A stretch of DNA of 58,840 nt from JBPCQA01 sp050998615 (GTDB lineage: Bacteria; Actinomycetota; Actinomycetes; Propionibacteriales; Nocardioidaceae). The position numbers and the translations under genes were made by a program. Each line of letters opens with the position of its first letter. The stretch's first letter is position 1. The notes beneath the pieces were generated by a model. It searched no databases and had not been told where the DNA came from. It saw nothing but the letters and a program-made list of their open reading frames with translations. Shown here one piece after another: positions 49,085-58,840 of the stretch. The stretch is from positions 1 to 58,840 of the forward strand of contig JBPCQA010000044.1 of NCBI GenBank assembly GCA_050998615.1, in the 5' to 3' direction.

Positions 49085-49711
49085 TCAGACCCGGGTACTT
49101 TCCGGGCTGGCGGATCGAAGCCGAAAGGCCGGGATGGTCACGTGGGTAATGGGGCCGATCGCGAGGGCGTAGAGCAGGGTCCCGACTCCGACGGTGCCGC
49201 CAAGCACCCAGCCCAGGACCAGCACGGCGACCTCGACCATCGTGCGGACAACGCGCATGGAGAGTCCTCGAGCGGCGATCCCGGTGCTGAGGCCATCGCG
49301 AGGACCAGGGCCAAGGCCGGCGCCGATATAAGCGCCGGTGGCAATGCCATTGAGTAGCACTGCACCACACAACACGGCGACCTGCACCGCCAGCAGGTGA
49401 GGCGCCGGAACAATCTCCAGGGTCGCGTTGATCACGACGCCGATGACGACGACGTTGCATACCGTCCCGAGCCCGGGACGCTGACGCAGCGGGATCCAGC
49501 AGAGCAGGACCAGTGCGCCCACCAAGATCGACCAGGTGCCCACCTGGAGACCAAGCGTCCGCGCCAGCCCCTGATGCAGCACGTCCCAGGGGTCGAGGCC
49601 AAGTCCCGCCAGCACGAGCAGACCGTCGCTGACGCCGTACAGGGTCAGACCCGCAAGCAACAAGGCGACCCGAGCGGGACGGCGGGTGAGGGGGACCGGA
49701 GCCAACAGCAT
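49085..49711 (-). CDS. YczE/YitT-like membrane protein
   Basis: A 208-residue integral membrane protein with about five helices. The paired motifs GLGLDPWDVLHQGLA (residues about 37-51) and GAGLGPGPRDGLSTGI (about 129-144) are the internal repeat typical of the YczE family. The biochemical role is unknown. It is divergent from a MocR-type regulator; YczE genes are known to be controlled by neighbouring MocR regulators (YczR), and a strong dyad lies between the two genes here. Confidence 0.85.
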   Translation of the reverse strand: MLLAPVPLTRRPARVALLLAGLTLYGVSDGLLVLAGLGLDPWDVLHQGLARTLGLQVGTWSILVGALVLLCWIPLRQRPGLGTVCNVVVIGVVINATLEIVPAPHLLAVQVAVLCGAVLLNGIATGAYIGAGLGPGPRDGLSTGIAARGLSMRVVRTMVEVAVLVLGWVLGGTVGVGTLLYALAIGPITHVTIPAFRLRSASPESTRV

Positions 49712-49728
49712 CTCCCCACTGTGGCATC

Positions 49729-49754
49729 TTTGGCCTTGTTACAACAGGGCCAAA
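49729..49754. promoter_or_regulatory. 26-bp near-perfect dyad between yczE-like and MocR genes, candidate operator
   Basis: TTTGGCC (49729-49735) and GGCCAAA (49748-49754) are the outer arms; the inner TGTT/AACA bases also pair, so 11 of 13 positions per arm are complementary. The right end overlaps the A of the MocR start codon, suggesting autoregulation as well as control of the yczE-like gene. Confidence 0.65.
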
Positions 49755-51154
49755 TGAGACAGGATGGCCCGGTGCATCCCTCCCGGTTTGCCGATCTGCT
49801 GAACCCGTGGCTCGGCAGCGGCCCGGCGTACGCCGCGGTGGCTGCCGGGCTGCGTGCCCTGGCACTCGACGGGCGGCTGCCGGTCGGTGCTCGAGTTCCG
49901 TCTGAGCGTGACCTTGCTGCCGCGCTGTCACTGAGCCGTACGACGATCAGCGCGGCCTACGACGTGCTGAGAAGCGAGGGGTACCTGCGCAGCAACCGCG
50001 GCGCCGGCAGCCGGGTCGCGCTACCGGCCGCCCGACCGATCCGGCCAGATGCTGAGCCTGATGATCGCGCCGATGTCGTGGACCTCAGCGTGGCGGCACT
50101 GCCGGCACCGGCGCTGCTGGTCGAAGCGGTGCAAGAAGCCGTGGTAGCGCTGCGGCCGTTGCTCGCGGGCCATGGGTTGCACCCGCTCGGAGTCCCAAAG
50201 TTGCGTACGGCGGTGGCCGACCATCTGACCGCGCGTGGGCTGACCACTCGGGCCGAGCAGGTGCTGGTAACGGGTGGGGCCTTGCAGGGCTGGGATCTCG
50301 TCCTTCGCGGCCTCGGCGACCGCAGACAGCGAGTGCTTGTCGAGCAGCCGACCTACCCAGGTGTGCTCGATGCCGTCGCGGCGCACCGCCTCCGTCCGGT
50401 CGCGCTCCCGGTGAGCGTGGACGGTTGGGAGCTGCCTGTGACCCCGGCCGGTTTGGTCCACGTCACCCCCGACGGACAGAACCCGACCGGCTTCGTGGCG
50501 ACCACCGCGCAACGCCGGGAGCTACTGCGAGCCGTTGACGGCGCGGTGGTGACGGTCGACGAGACGTTCGCCGACCTCATTCTCGACGGGCCTCCCCTTA
50601 CCCCACTCGGTGCGCTTGACCGGCAGGTGATCACGCTCGGCTCAATGAGCAAGTCGTTCTGGGCCGGCCTGCGAATCGGCTGGATACGCGCACACCCGGA
50701 TCTGTTGGGCCGCCTCGCGCAGCTTCGAGCCGGTCAGGATCTGGCGAGCCCGGTCATGGAGCAACTGATCGCAGCTGCGCTACTGCACAACGCGGACGCG
50801 ATTTTGCCCGAACGGCGCGCGCTGCTACGCCGATCCCGCGATCGGCTCGTGCGAGCCTTGGAGCGCGACCTTCCTGCCTGGCGCTGCAGGCTTCCGCGCG
50901 CCGGGATGGTGCTGTGGGTGGAGCTCCCCGAGCCCTGCGCCACCCGCATCGCCGCACATGCGCTCGATGTCGGACTACGACTGACTCCCGGACCTCGTTT
51001 CACCTTGGACGGCACGGCAGACCGCTGGCTGCGGTTGCCGTTCACGCTGCCCATCGAACGTATCGACGATGTCGTCGCAATGTTGCGGGAAGCCGCCCAG
51101 CGGGCCAGCTCCGCTCGAGTCCCGACTCGAGCGGCGTCCCGCTGGACCGCCTAA
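49754..51154 (+). CDS. MocR family regulator (GntR HTH fused to aminotransferase)
   Basis: A 466-residue PLP-binding transcription factor. N-terminal GntR-type winged HTH (RVPSERDLAAALSLSRTTI ... VLRSEGYLRSNRGAGSRV, residues about 45-90), linker, then a fold-type I aminotransferase domain with DGQNPTG, the Asp in VTVDETFADL and the PLP lysine in SMSKSFWAGLRIGW. It should sense PLP or an aminated ligand. ATG 49754 is chosen because the region upstream contains the operator and the divergent gene. It is divergent from the yczE-like gene, its probable target. Confidence 0.9.
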   Translation: MRQDGPVHPSRFADLLNPWLGSGPAYAAVAAGLRALALDGRLPVGARVPSERDLAAALSLSRTTISAAYDVLRSEGYLRSNRGAGSRVALPAARPIRPDAEPDDRADVVDLSVAALPAPALLVEAVQEAVVALRPLLAGHGLHPLGVPKLRTAVADHLTARGLTTRAEQVLVTGGALQGWDLVLRGLGDRRQRVLVEQPTYPGVLDAVAAHRLRPVALPVSVDGWELPVTPAGLVHVTPDGQNPTGFVATTAQRRELLRAVDGAVVTVDETFADLILDGPPLTPLGALDRQVITLGSMSKSFWAGLRIGWIRAHPDLLGRLAQLRAGQDLASPVMEQLIAAALLHNADAILPERRALLRRSRDRLVRALERDLPAWRCRLPRAGMVLWVELPEPCATRIAAHALDVGLRLTPGPRFTLDGTADRWLRLPFTLPIERIDDVVAMLREAAQRASSARVPTRAASRWTA

Positions 51155-51291
51155 TCACCCACCACGCCGATCGGCTGGCGGCCGACTGGTACGTGCGCAA
51201 TGCGGTCATTGGCGAGACGGTGGTTGAGGAGGCCGCTGCTCAAGCACCGGGGGCCGGGGAGATCCCCGGACCGTTGAACCGCCTGACGGAG

Positions 51292-52122
51292 CTACTGCCG
51301 CAGTCGGGCGATGGTGGTTTGTGCGGCATCGCGTAGCGATGCGATACTCGGCCCGACTTGCAAAATCGCCCGCGATGTCGTCGGGAGTGCGTAGTCGACA
51401 ACTCCGGCGAAGATGCGTCGTACGTCGTCGATCGAGCCGCCCTGCGCGCCGAAGCCGGGAGCAAGCAACGGGCCGTTGATCACGAGATCCTCCTCGACCT
51501 CTCTCACGTTGGCCGCCACCACAGCCCCGACCGACCCCATGGGTCGCGCCCCCACGTTCTCCCTCTTGATCGCGGCCAGCAACTGTCCCGCCACGGTGAA
51601 CCCGCCGGAGCGAGCCTGCTGAACCTGTGGTCCCTCGGCGTTGGACGTCAACGCCAACACGAAGACACCAGCATCGTTGGCAGCCGCGGTGTCGAGCATC
51701 GGGCGCAACGACCCGAAGCCGAGGAACGGGCTGACGGTCACCGCGTCAACCGCCAACGGAGAAGCGCAGTCGAGGTAGGCGTCGGCGTACCCCTGCATCG
51801 TCGACCCGATGTCGCCGCGCTTCGCGTCAAGCAGCACCAACGCACCTTGCTGACGCGACGCGGCGATCGCCCGCTCTAGCACCGCGATGCCGGCCGACCC
51901 GTGGCGTTCGAAGAACGCCGACTGCGGCTTCAGCACGGCGACCCTGTCGGCAAGCGCTTCGACACAGGTCATGCAGAAACGCTCCAGGCCGGCCGGGTTG
52001 TCGTCGAGACCCCAGGCCGCCAACAAGGCCAGGTGCGGGTCGATCCCGACGCACAGCGGCCCCCGCTCGTCCATCGCGAGGCGCAAGCGTGATCCGAAAG
52101 GCGCCACAGCTTCGGAGGTCAC
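51292..52122 (-). CDS. pyrF: Orotidine 5'-phosphate decarboxylase (type 2)
   Basis: The last step to UMP. The 276-residue type 2 enzyme shows CVGIDPHLALL, VAVLKPQSAFFERHG and the catalytic LLDAKRGDIGSTMQGYAD (Lys and Asp residues near residues 99-106). The C-terminal APGFGAQGG is the phosphate-binding loop. The start overlaps the PyrD stop by four bases. It is the last gene of the pyrimidine operon. Confidence 0.96.
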   Translation of the reverse strand: MTSEAVAPFGSRLRLAMDERGPLCVGIDPHLALLAAWGLDDNPAGLERFCMTCVEALADRVAVLKPQSAFFERHGSAGIAVLERAIAASRQQGALVLLDAKRGDIGSTMQGYADAYLDCASPLAVDAVTVSPFLGFGSLRPMLDTAAANDAGVFVLALTSNAEGPQVQQARSGGFTVAGQLLAAIKRENVGARPMGSVGAVVAANVREVEEDLVINGPLLAPGFGAQGGSIDDVRRIFAGVVDYALPTTSRAILQVGPSIASLRDAAQTTIARLRQ

Positions 52123-53069
52123 GTGCTGGCTCCGCGATGAGCGAACCCGACGGCCGCTGCCGCTGTGGTGAAACCCCAGGACGACATCGCCGCCCGCAGC
52201 TCGTCGAGGACACGACGCGGCGCGCTCGGGTCGTGGAAGATCGCGGTGCCGATCTGCACGGCGCTGGCGCCGGCGGCCAGGAACTCCAGCGCGTCTACAC
52301 CGGAGCGAATGCCACCCACGCCCACGATCGGCACCCCGGGCATCGCCCGCGCCACCTCGAAGACGGCCCGCACGGCCACCGGCTTGATCGCCGGCCCCGA
52401 GAGGCCACCGGTGACACCACCAAGGAAGGGACGCAGCGTGTCTGCGTCGATGCGCATCCCCGGTATGGTGTTGACTAGGACGACGCCGTCGGCGCCCGCG
52501 TCTATCACGGCGGCCGCGATGTCGATGATGCTGGCCACGTCCGCCGACAGCTTGGCAAAAACGGGCACGCCGCGCGGGGTGTCGCGTCGTACGACAGACA
52601 GCACCCGACCGGCCTGGACGGGATCGCGGCCAAACACGAGGCCGCGGCTCTCGACGTTGGGCGAGTTGGTGTTGACCTCGATGCCGGCGACCCCTGGGGT
52701 GTTGCCAACCCGGCGGGTCAACTCGGCGTACTCGCCCAACGTCGAGCCGGCGATCGACACGATCGGCCGCGCGTTGTTTTGCAGCAGCCAGGGCAGATCG
52801 CGAGCCAGGAACGCATCGATGCCGGGGTTGTGGAGACCTATCGCATTGAGCATGCCGGACGCGGTCTCGACCACTCGGGGTGGCGGCAGCCCGGGTCTCG
52901 GGTTACGCGTGATCGACGGGGTCACTACCGCGCCAAGCTCGGCGACGTCGACGAACTGGTGGAGCTCACGTCCGGCGGCGGCGCATCCGCTGGCTGTCAT
53001 CACCGGATTGTCCAGATGCAGGTCTGCGAGCACGGTGGTGAGGTCGACGTCGGTGACGGTCGGGCTCAT
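52119..53069 (-). CDS. pyrD: Dihydroorotate dehydrogenase, class 1B-like, with altered active site
   Basis: A 316-residue catalytic-subunit homologue of the NAD-linked dihydroorotate dehydrogenase. Family blocks: DNPVMTASGCAAAGRE, PRVVETASGMLNAIGLHNPG, AKLSADV, LVNTIPGMRID and GGLSGPAIKPVAVR. The class 1 catalytic base is a Cys in a SCPN motif; here the site reads VNTNSPNV, so Ser replaces Cys as in class 2 enzymes. It is coupled by 4-base overlaps to pyrK and pyrF. A complete class 2 PyrD is encoded just upstream, so this copy may be redundant or altered in function. Confidence 0.88.
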   Translation of the reverse strand: MSPTVTDVDLTTVLADLHLDNPVMTASGCAAAGRELHQFVDVAELGAVVTPSITRNPRPGLPPPRVVETASGMLNAIGLHNPGIDAFLARDLPWLLQNNARPIVSIAGSTLGEYAELTRRVGNTPGVAGIEVNTNSPNVESRGLVFGRDPVQAGRVLSVVRRDTPRGVPVFAKLSADVASIIDIAAAVIDAGADGVVLVNTIPGMRIDADTLRPFLGGVTGGLSGPAIKPVAVRAVFEVARAMPGVPIVGVGGIRSGVDALEFLAAGASAVQIGTAIFHDPSAPRRVLDELRAAMSSWGFTTAAAAVGFAHRGAST

Positions 53070-53956
53070 GGCGCCTCTTTAGACTGCAAGCTGCGGGCTG
53101 CGTCCACTGGTGACCCCGTCAGCTCGTGCCACCGGACTTTTTCACCGGCGAACACCGGACCCTCCACGCATGCCCGGCTCAGTTTGACGACATTGCCCTC
53201 CGCGACCACCGGCACCACGCAGGCCATGCACACTCCAACACAACACGCCATCGCCGGCTCCAGCGCGGTCTGCGACCAGGCCCCGGCCGTGCAGGCGATG
53301 TCGACGACGGACTTCAACATGGCCACCGGGCCGGCGGCGTAGACGACATCGATCTGATTACGCGCCAGGAGTTGTGGAAGCGGCTCGGTCACCGTGCCGC
53401 GGATGCCGACCGAGCCGTCTTCGGTGGTGACGGTCACCGATTGGGCGGAGCGCCGAGCCTCCAAGGCGCCGAACAGCCGACTCTCGGTGTCGGCGCCGAT
53501 CACCATGTGCACGCCGCAGCCGCGCTCTCTCAGCCGTTCGGCCAGCCCGAACAACGGCGCGGACCGGTAGCCGCTGCCGACGAGCGCGCATGATATCGAC
53601 TCCTTCGGCAACGCGAAGGGGCGACCGAGTGGCCCTACCACGTCGACTTGGGTGTGTTGTGGACGCGTGACTAGCCAGTCGGTCCCGACGCCGCGGACCG
53701 ACACGACGAGCTCGACGGTGCCGCCGTAGACGCCCGCCGCCCTGGCTCGGTAGATGAAGAAGGCACGGCGCAGCAACACTCCCGATGTGTCACCGCCCAC
53801 GGTCAGCGCGACGAAGCTGCCGGGCCTGGCTCGCTCGGCAACGCCGTCGGCCACCAGCGTGACGTGGAAATAGTCACCGGCCCGTTTGACGGCAAAGACC
53901 TCACCCGACACCTGCACTGGCCGGCGAGAGGAGACCGGTGGCGCACCTTCAGTCAC
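53066..53956 (-). CDS. pyrK: Dihydroorotate dehydrogenase electron transfer subunit
   Basis: A 296-residue flavo-iron-sulphur protein that passes electrons from class 1B PyrD to NAD. The FAD domain is followed by an NAD-binding part; the [2Fe-2S] motif is CCVGVCMACVVP plus a later Cys in RACVEGPVF (residues about 237-280). The FAD-binding segment reads LLRRAFFIYRA, where relatives often have a Ser in place of the first Phe. The GTG start overlaps the upstream pyrD stop by four bases. Confidence 0.9.
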   Translation of the reverse strand: MTEGAPPVSSRRPVQVSGEVFAVKRAGDYFHVTLVADGVAERARPGSFVALTVGGDTSGVLLRRAFFIYRARAAGVYGGTVELVVSVRGVGTDWLVTRPQHTQVDVVGPLGRPFALPKESISCALVGSGYRSAPLFGLAERLRERGCGVHMVIGADTESRLFGALEARRSAQSVTVTTEDGSVGIRGTVTEPLPQLLARNQIDVVYAAGPVAMLKSVVDIACTAGAWSQTALEPAMACCVGVCMACVVPVVAEGNVVKLSRACVEGPVFAGEKVRWHELTGSPVDAARSLQSKEAP

Positions 53957-55025
53957 CGGGCGGTCCCAACAGCGTCTCGAGTGGCAAGACATTGCTGCAC
54001 GCGCGAAGGCCACCACGGGCCCTCGAAGACGAACGCGGTGTAGGCCTGCACTAGCGTGGCCCCGGCCGCCAGCCTCTCCCGTACGTCGCCGGCGGTGCTG
54101 ACCCCGCCCACCGACACCAAGGTCATCTCAGGGCCGACCCGTTCTCGCAGCGCCCGCAGCATTTGCAGCGACCGAGCCCGCAGCGGTGGCCCAGACAGTC
54201 CACCTTCGCCCACTGCCGCGACTGCGGCCTCGGGCGACGTCAAACGTTGGCGGGTCGTGGTGGTGTTGCAGGCAATGATGCCGTCCAGACCGAGCTCCAC
54301 CGCGAGGTCGGCGATCGGATGCACATCGGTGTCGCTGAGGTCGGGCGAGATTTTGACGAGCAGCGGCACTCGACGTCGGCTCACAACGTCTGCCTGCCGA
54401 CGCACCGCCCGGAGCAGCGGCCGAAGCCGCTCGGTTGCTTGCAGGTCACGTAGGCCAGGGGTGTTGGGAGAGCTGACGTTGACGACGAGATAGTCGGCGT
54501 ACGGCGCGAGCAGCCGCGTGCTGGCCGCGTAGTCGGTGACCGCGGCTGCGGCGGGGACCGCCTTGGTCTTGCCAATGTTGACCCCAACGATCACCGGGAG
54601 GGCACCGCGGCGCCGCTTGCGCCGGGCCAGCCGGGCGGCCACGGCGGCGGCACCGTCGTTGTTGAAGCCCATCCGGTTGACGATCGCCCGGTCGGCCAGC
54701 AGCCGGAAGAGACGGGGCCGTGGATTACCGGGCTGCTCGTGCGCGGTTACCGTGCCGATCTCGACGAAGCTGAACCCGAGAGCGGCAAGCGCGTCGACCC
54801 CGAGGGCATTCTTGTCGAAGCCGGCGGCGAGCCCGAGCGGGCCCGGGAAGCGCAACCCGAGCGCGTGCACTTCAAGCGCCGGATCGTGCACTCGCAGCCG
54901 CCGATACGCGCGGCCCCGGACACCGGGCATCACACCAGCCGCCCGGATGGCAGCAAAGCCGAGTCGATGCGCCGTCTCCGCGTCGGCTCGCGAGAGCACT
55001 GCGTCAAACAGTCGCTGGTAGGGCG

Positions 55026-55029
<4 letters not shown>
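53953..55029 (-). CDS. pyrD: Dihydroorotate dehydrogenase, class 2 (quinone-linked)
   Basis: A 358-residue membrane-associated enzyme that oxidises dihydroorotate with quinone. N-terminal helices for membrane docking (YQRLFDAVLSRADAETAH) precede the barrel. Visible: GLAAGFDKNALGVDAL, FVEIGTVTAHEQPGNPRPRL, NRMGFNNDG and the catalytic Ser region VNVSSPNTPGLRDLQ. All class 2 features are intact, so it is probably the main enzyme of the pathway. GTG 55029 overlaps the carB stop by four bases. Confidence 0.95.
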
Positions 55030-58418
<3,389 letters not shown>

Positions 58419-58425
58419 GGCACCT

Positions 58426-58469
58426 GGTTGTTGAGGAGCGAGCAACAGCGAGCGTCTCGAAACCACCGC
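58426..58469. repeat. Dispersed palindromic repeat between carA and carB, copy B
   Basis: GGTTGTTGAGGAGCGAGC and GCGAGCGTCTCGAAACCACC arms around a short centre. Same orientation as copy A, 37 bp away. On the minus strand it encodes GAVVSRRSLLLAPQQP in frame with the end of carA. Similar 40-bp elements are common in several actinobacterial genomes. Confidence 0.8.
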
Positions 58470-58808
58470 GCCAGCAGAGCCCCGGCGAACGATCAGTTCG
58501 ACGAACCTGTCGAACAGGTGCACGGCGTCATGCGGGCCCGCCGCCGCCTCGGGGTGGTACTGCACGGAGAACGCCGGCCGGTCGACCAGTCGCAGACCCT
58601 CGATCACGCCGTCGTTCAGGCAGACGTGCGTGACTTCGGCGGCTCCGTACGGCGTCTCGAACATCCCGCGTCCTCCACCGGACAAGTCTCGCTCCGCGGC
58701 GCCCGCCGTGCTCCGCACGCCGACGCCGCTGTGCCCATGTTCGCGGCCCGGGGGGGGGGGGGAGGGCAGGGGGAAGAAAAAAAAAAAAACAAAGCGGGGG
58801 TGGGGCAC
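58470..58808 (-). CDS. carA: Carbamoyl phosphate synthetase small subunit, 3' fragment at contig end
   Basis: The end of the glutamine amidotransferase subunit: TPYGAAEVTHVCLNDGVIEG, FSVQYHPEAAAGPHDAVHLF with the catalytic His of the class I GATase (HPE) and DRFVELI are unmistakable. Similarity fades before MFETPYG (about 58,665), where the sequence becomes low quality towards the contig edge. The normal stop after DRFVELI is absent and the frame runs through two repeats into carB. Most of the gene lies outside the window. Confidence 0.85.
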
Positions 58809-58840
58809 GGCGGCAAACCGAGGGGGGGGGGGGGGGGGAA
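58751..58840. other. Homopolymer-rich contig end, probably sequencing/assembly noise
   Basis: Runs of G (12 or more, twice) and A (about 13) in place of expected carA sequence. Long poly-G is typical of failed two-colour read cycles; the stretch should not be interpreted biologically. The predicted residues MPHPRFVFFFFF at the end of the frame come from it. Confidence 0.8.

Noticed and set aside
51144..51336. Plus-strand frame reading DRLITHHADRLAADWYVRNAV... after the MocR gene
   Set aside because: It looks protein-like, but it has no own start, overlaps the ends of both MocR and pyrF genes, and I cannot match it to a family. Possibly a decayed gene end.

Overview
The window looks like one end of a contig from a high-GC Gram-positive (actinobacterial) chromosome. 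Evidence: GTG and TTG starts are frequent, 4-base stop/start overlaps are common, there is an actinobacterial integration host factor (mihF), the PriA has lost its helicase motifs, and housekeeping genes lie in the order carAB-pyrD-pyrF ... mihF-gmk-rpoZ-coaBC-metK ... priA ... def-fmt-rsmB ... rpe-ribD-ribE-pnuC-ribBA-ribH and rpsO-pnp-M16 peptidase facing dapB. A Propionibacteriales/Nocardioidaceae-like origin is my inference from this gene order and from the dispersed palindromic repeats; it has not been tested. No rRNA, tRNA or CRISPR was found.

Layout: 1-1,560 is accessory DNA: GC-rich repeat units, two small unknown genes and a TadA/CpaF-type ATPase cut off at its Walker A motif. 1,759-4,184 carries an MFS transporter, a small winged-helix-like protein and a GNAT. 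4,442-9,524 holds dapB facing the M16 peptidase, pnp and rpsO. 9,693-13,898 holds two exporter/regulator pairs (MFS with ArsR-like, DHA2 with TetR). 13,934-26,000 is a catabolic island: a xanthine/uracil-type permease, a three-subunit molybdenum hydroxylase and a phosphodiesterase on the minus strand, the PucR regulator, and a divergent allH-allF-allG (ylbF-fdrA-ylbE) operon. A 161-bp MITE-like element sits directly at the pucR stop codon.

26,110-31,916 is the riboflavin operon behind an FMN riboswitch, with a PnuC/RibM-type vitamin transporter and rpe upstream. 31,971-34,015 contains remnants (a VOC protein lacking its N-terminus, a broken GT39 glycosyltransferase) and a Nudix-like/methyltransferase fusion. 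34,108-40,477 is rsmB-fmt-def, two less known genes and priA. 40,634-42,396 is an ABC exporter. 42,444-46,252 is metK, coaBC, rpoZ, gmk and mihF. 46,253-51,154 interrupts the usual mihF-pyrF neighbourhood with a truncated HIT protein, an APC permease flanked by short repeats, and a divergent yczE/MocR pair. 51,292-58,8xx is the pyrimidine operon, whose carA and carB frames are joined without a stop through two dispersed palindromic repeats. The last 90 bases are homopolymer-rich and look like assembly or read-quality noise.

Working together: the 13.9-26.0 kb island would import an oxidised purine or related heterocycle, hydroxylate it with the Mo-enzyme and, via AllFGH, exchange a carbamoyl group between oxalurate and oxamate, under PucR control. 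No carbamate kinase or allantoin-opening enzymes are present in the window, so the pathway is incomplete or unusual here.
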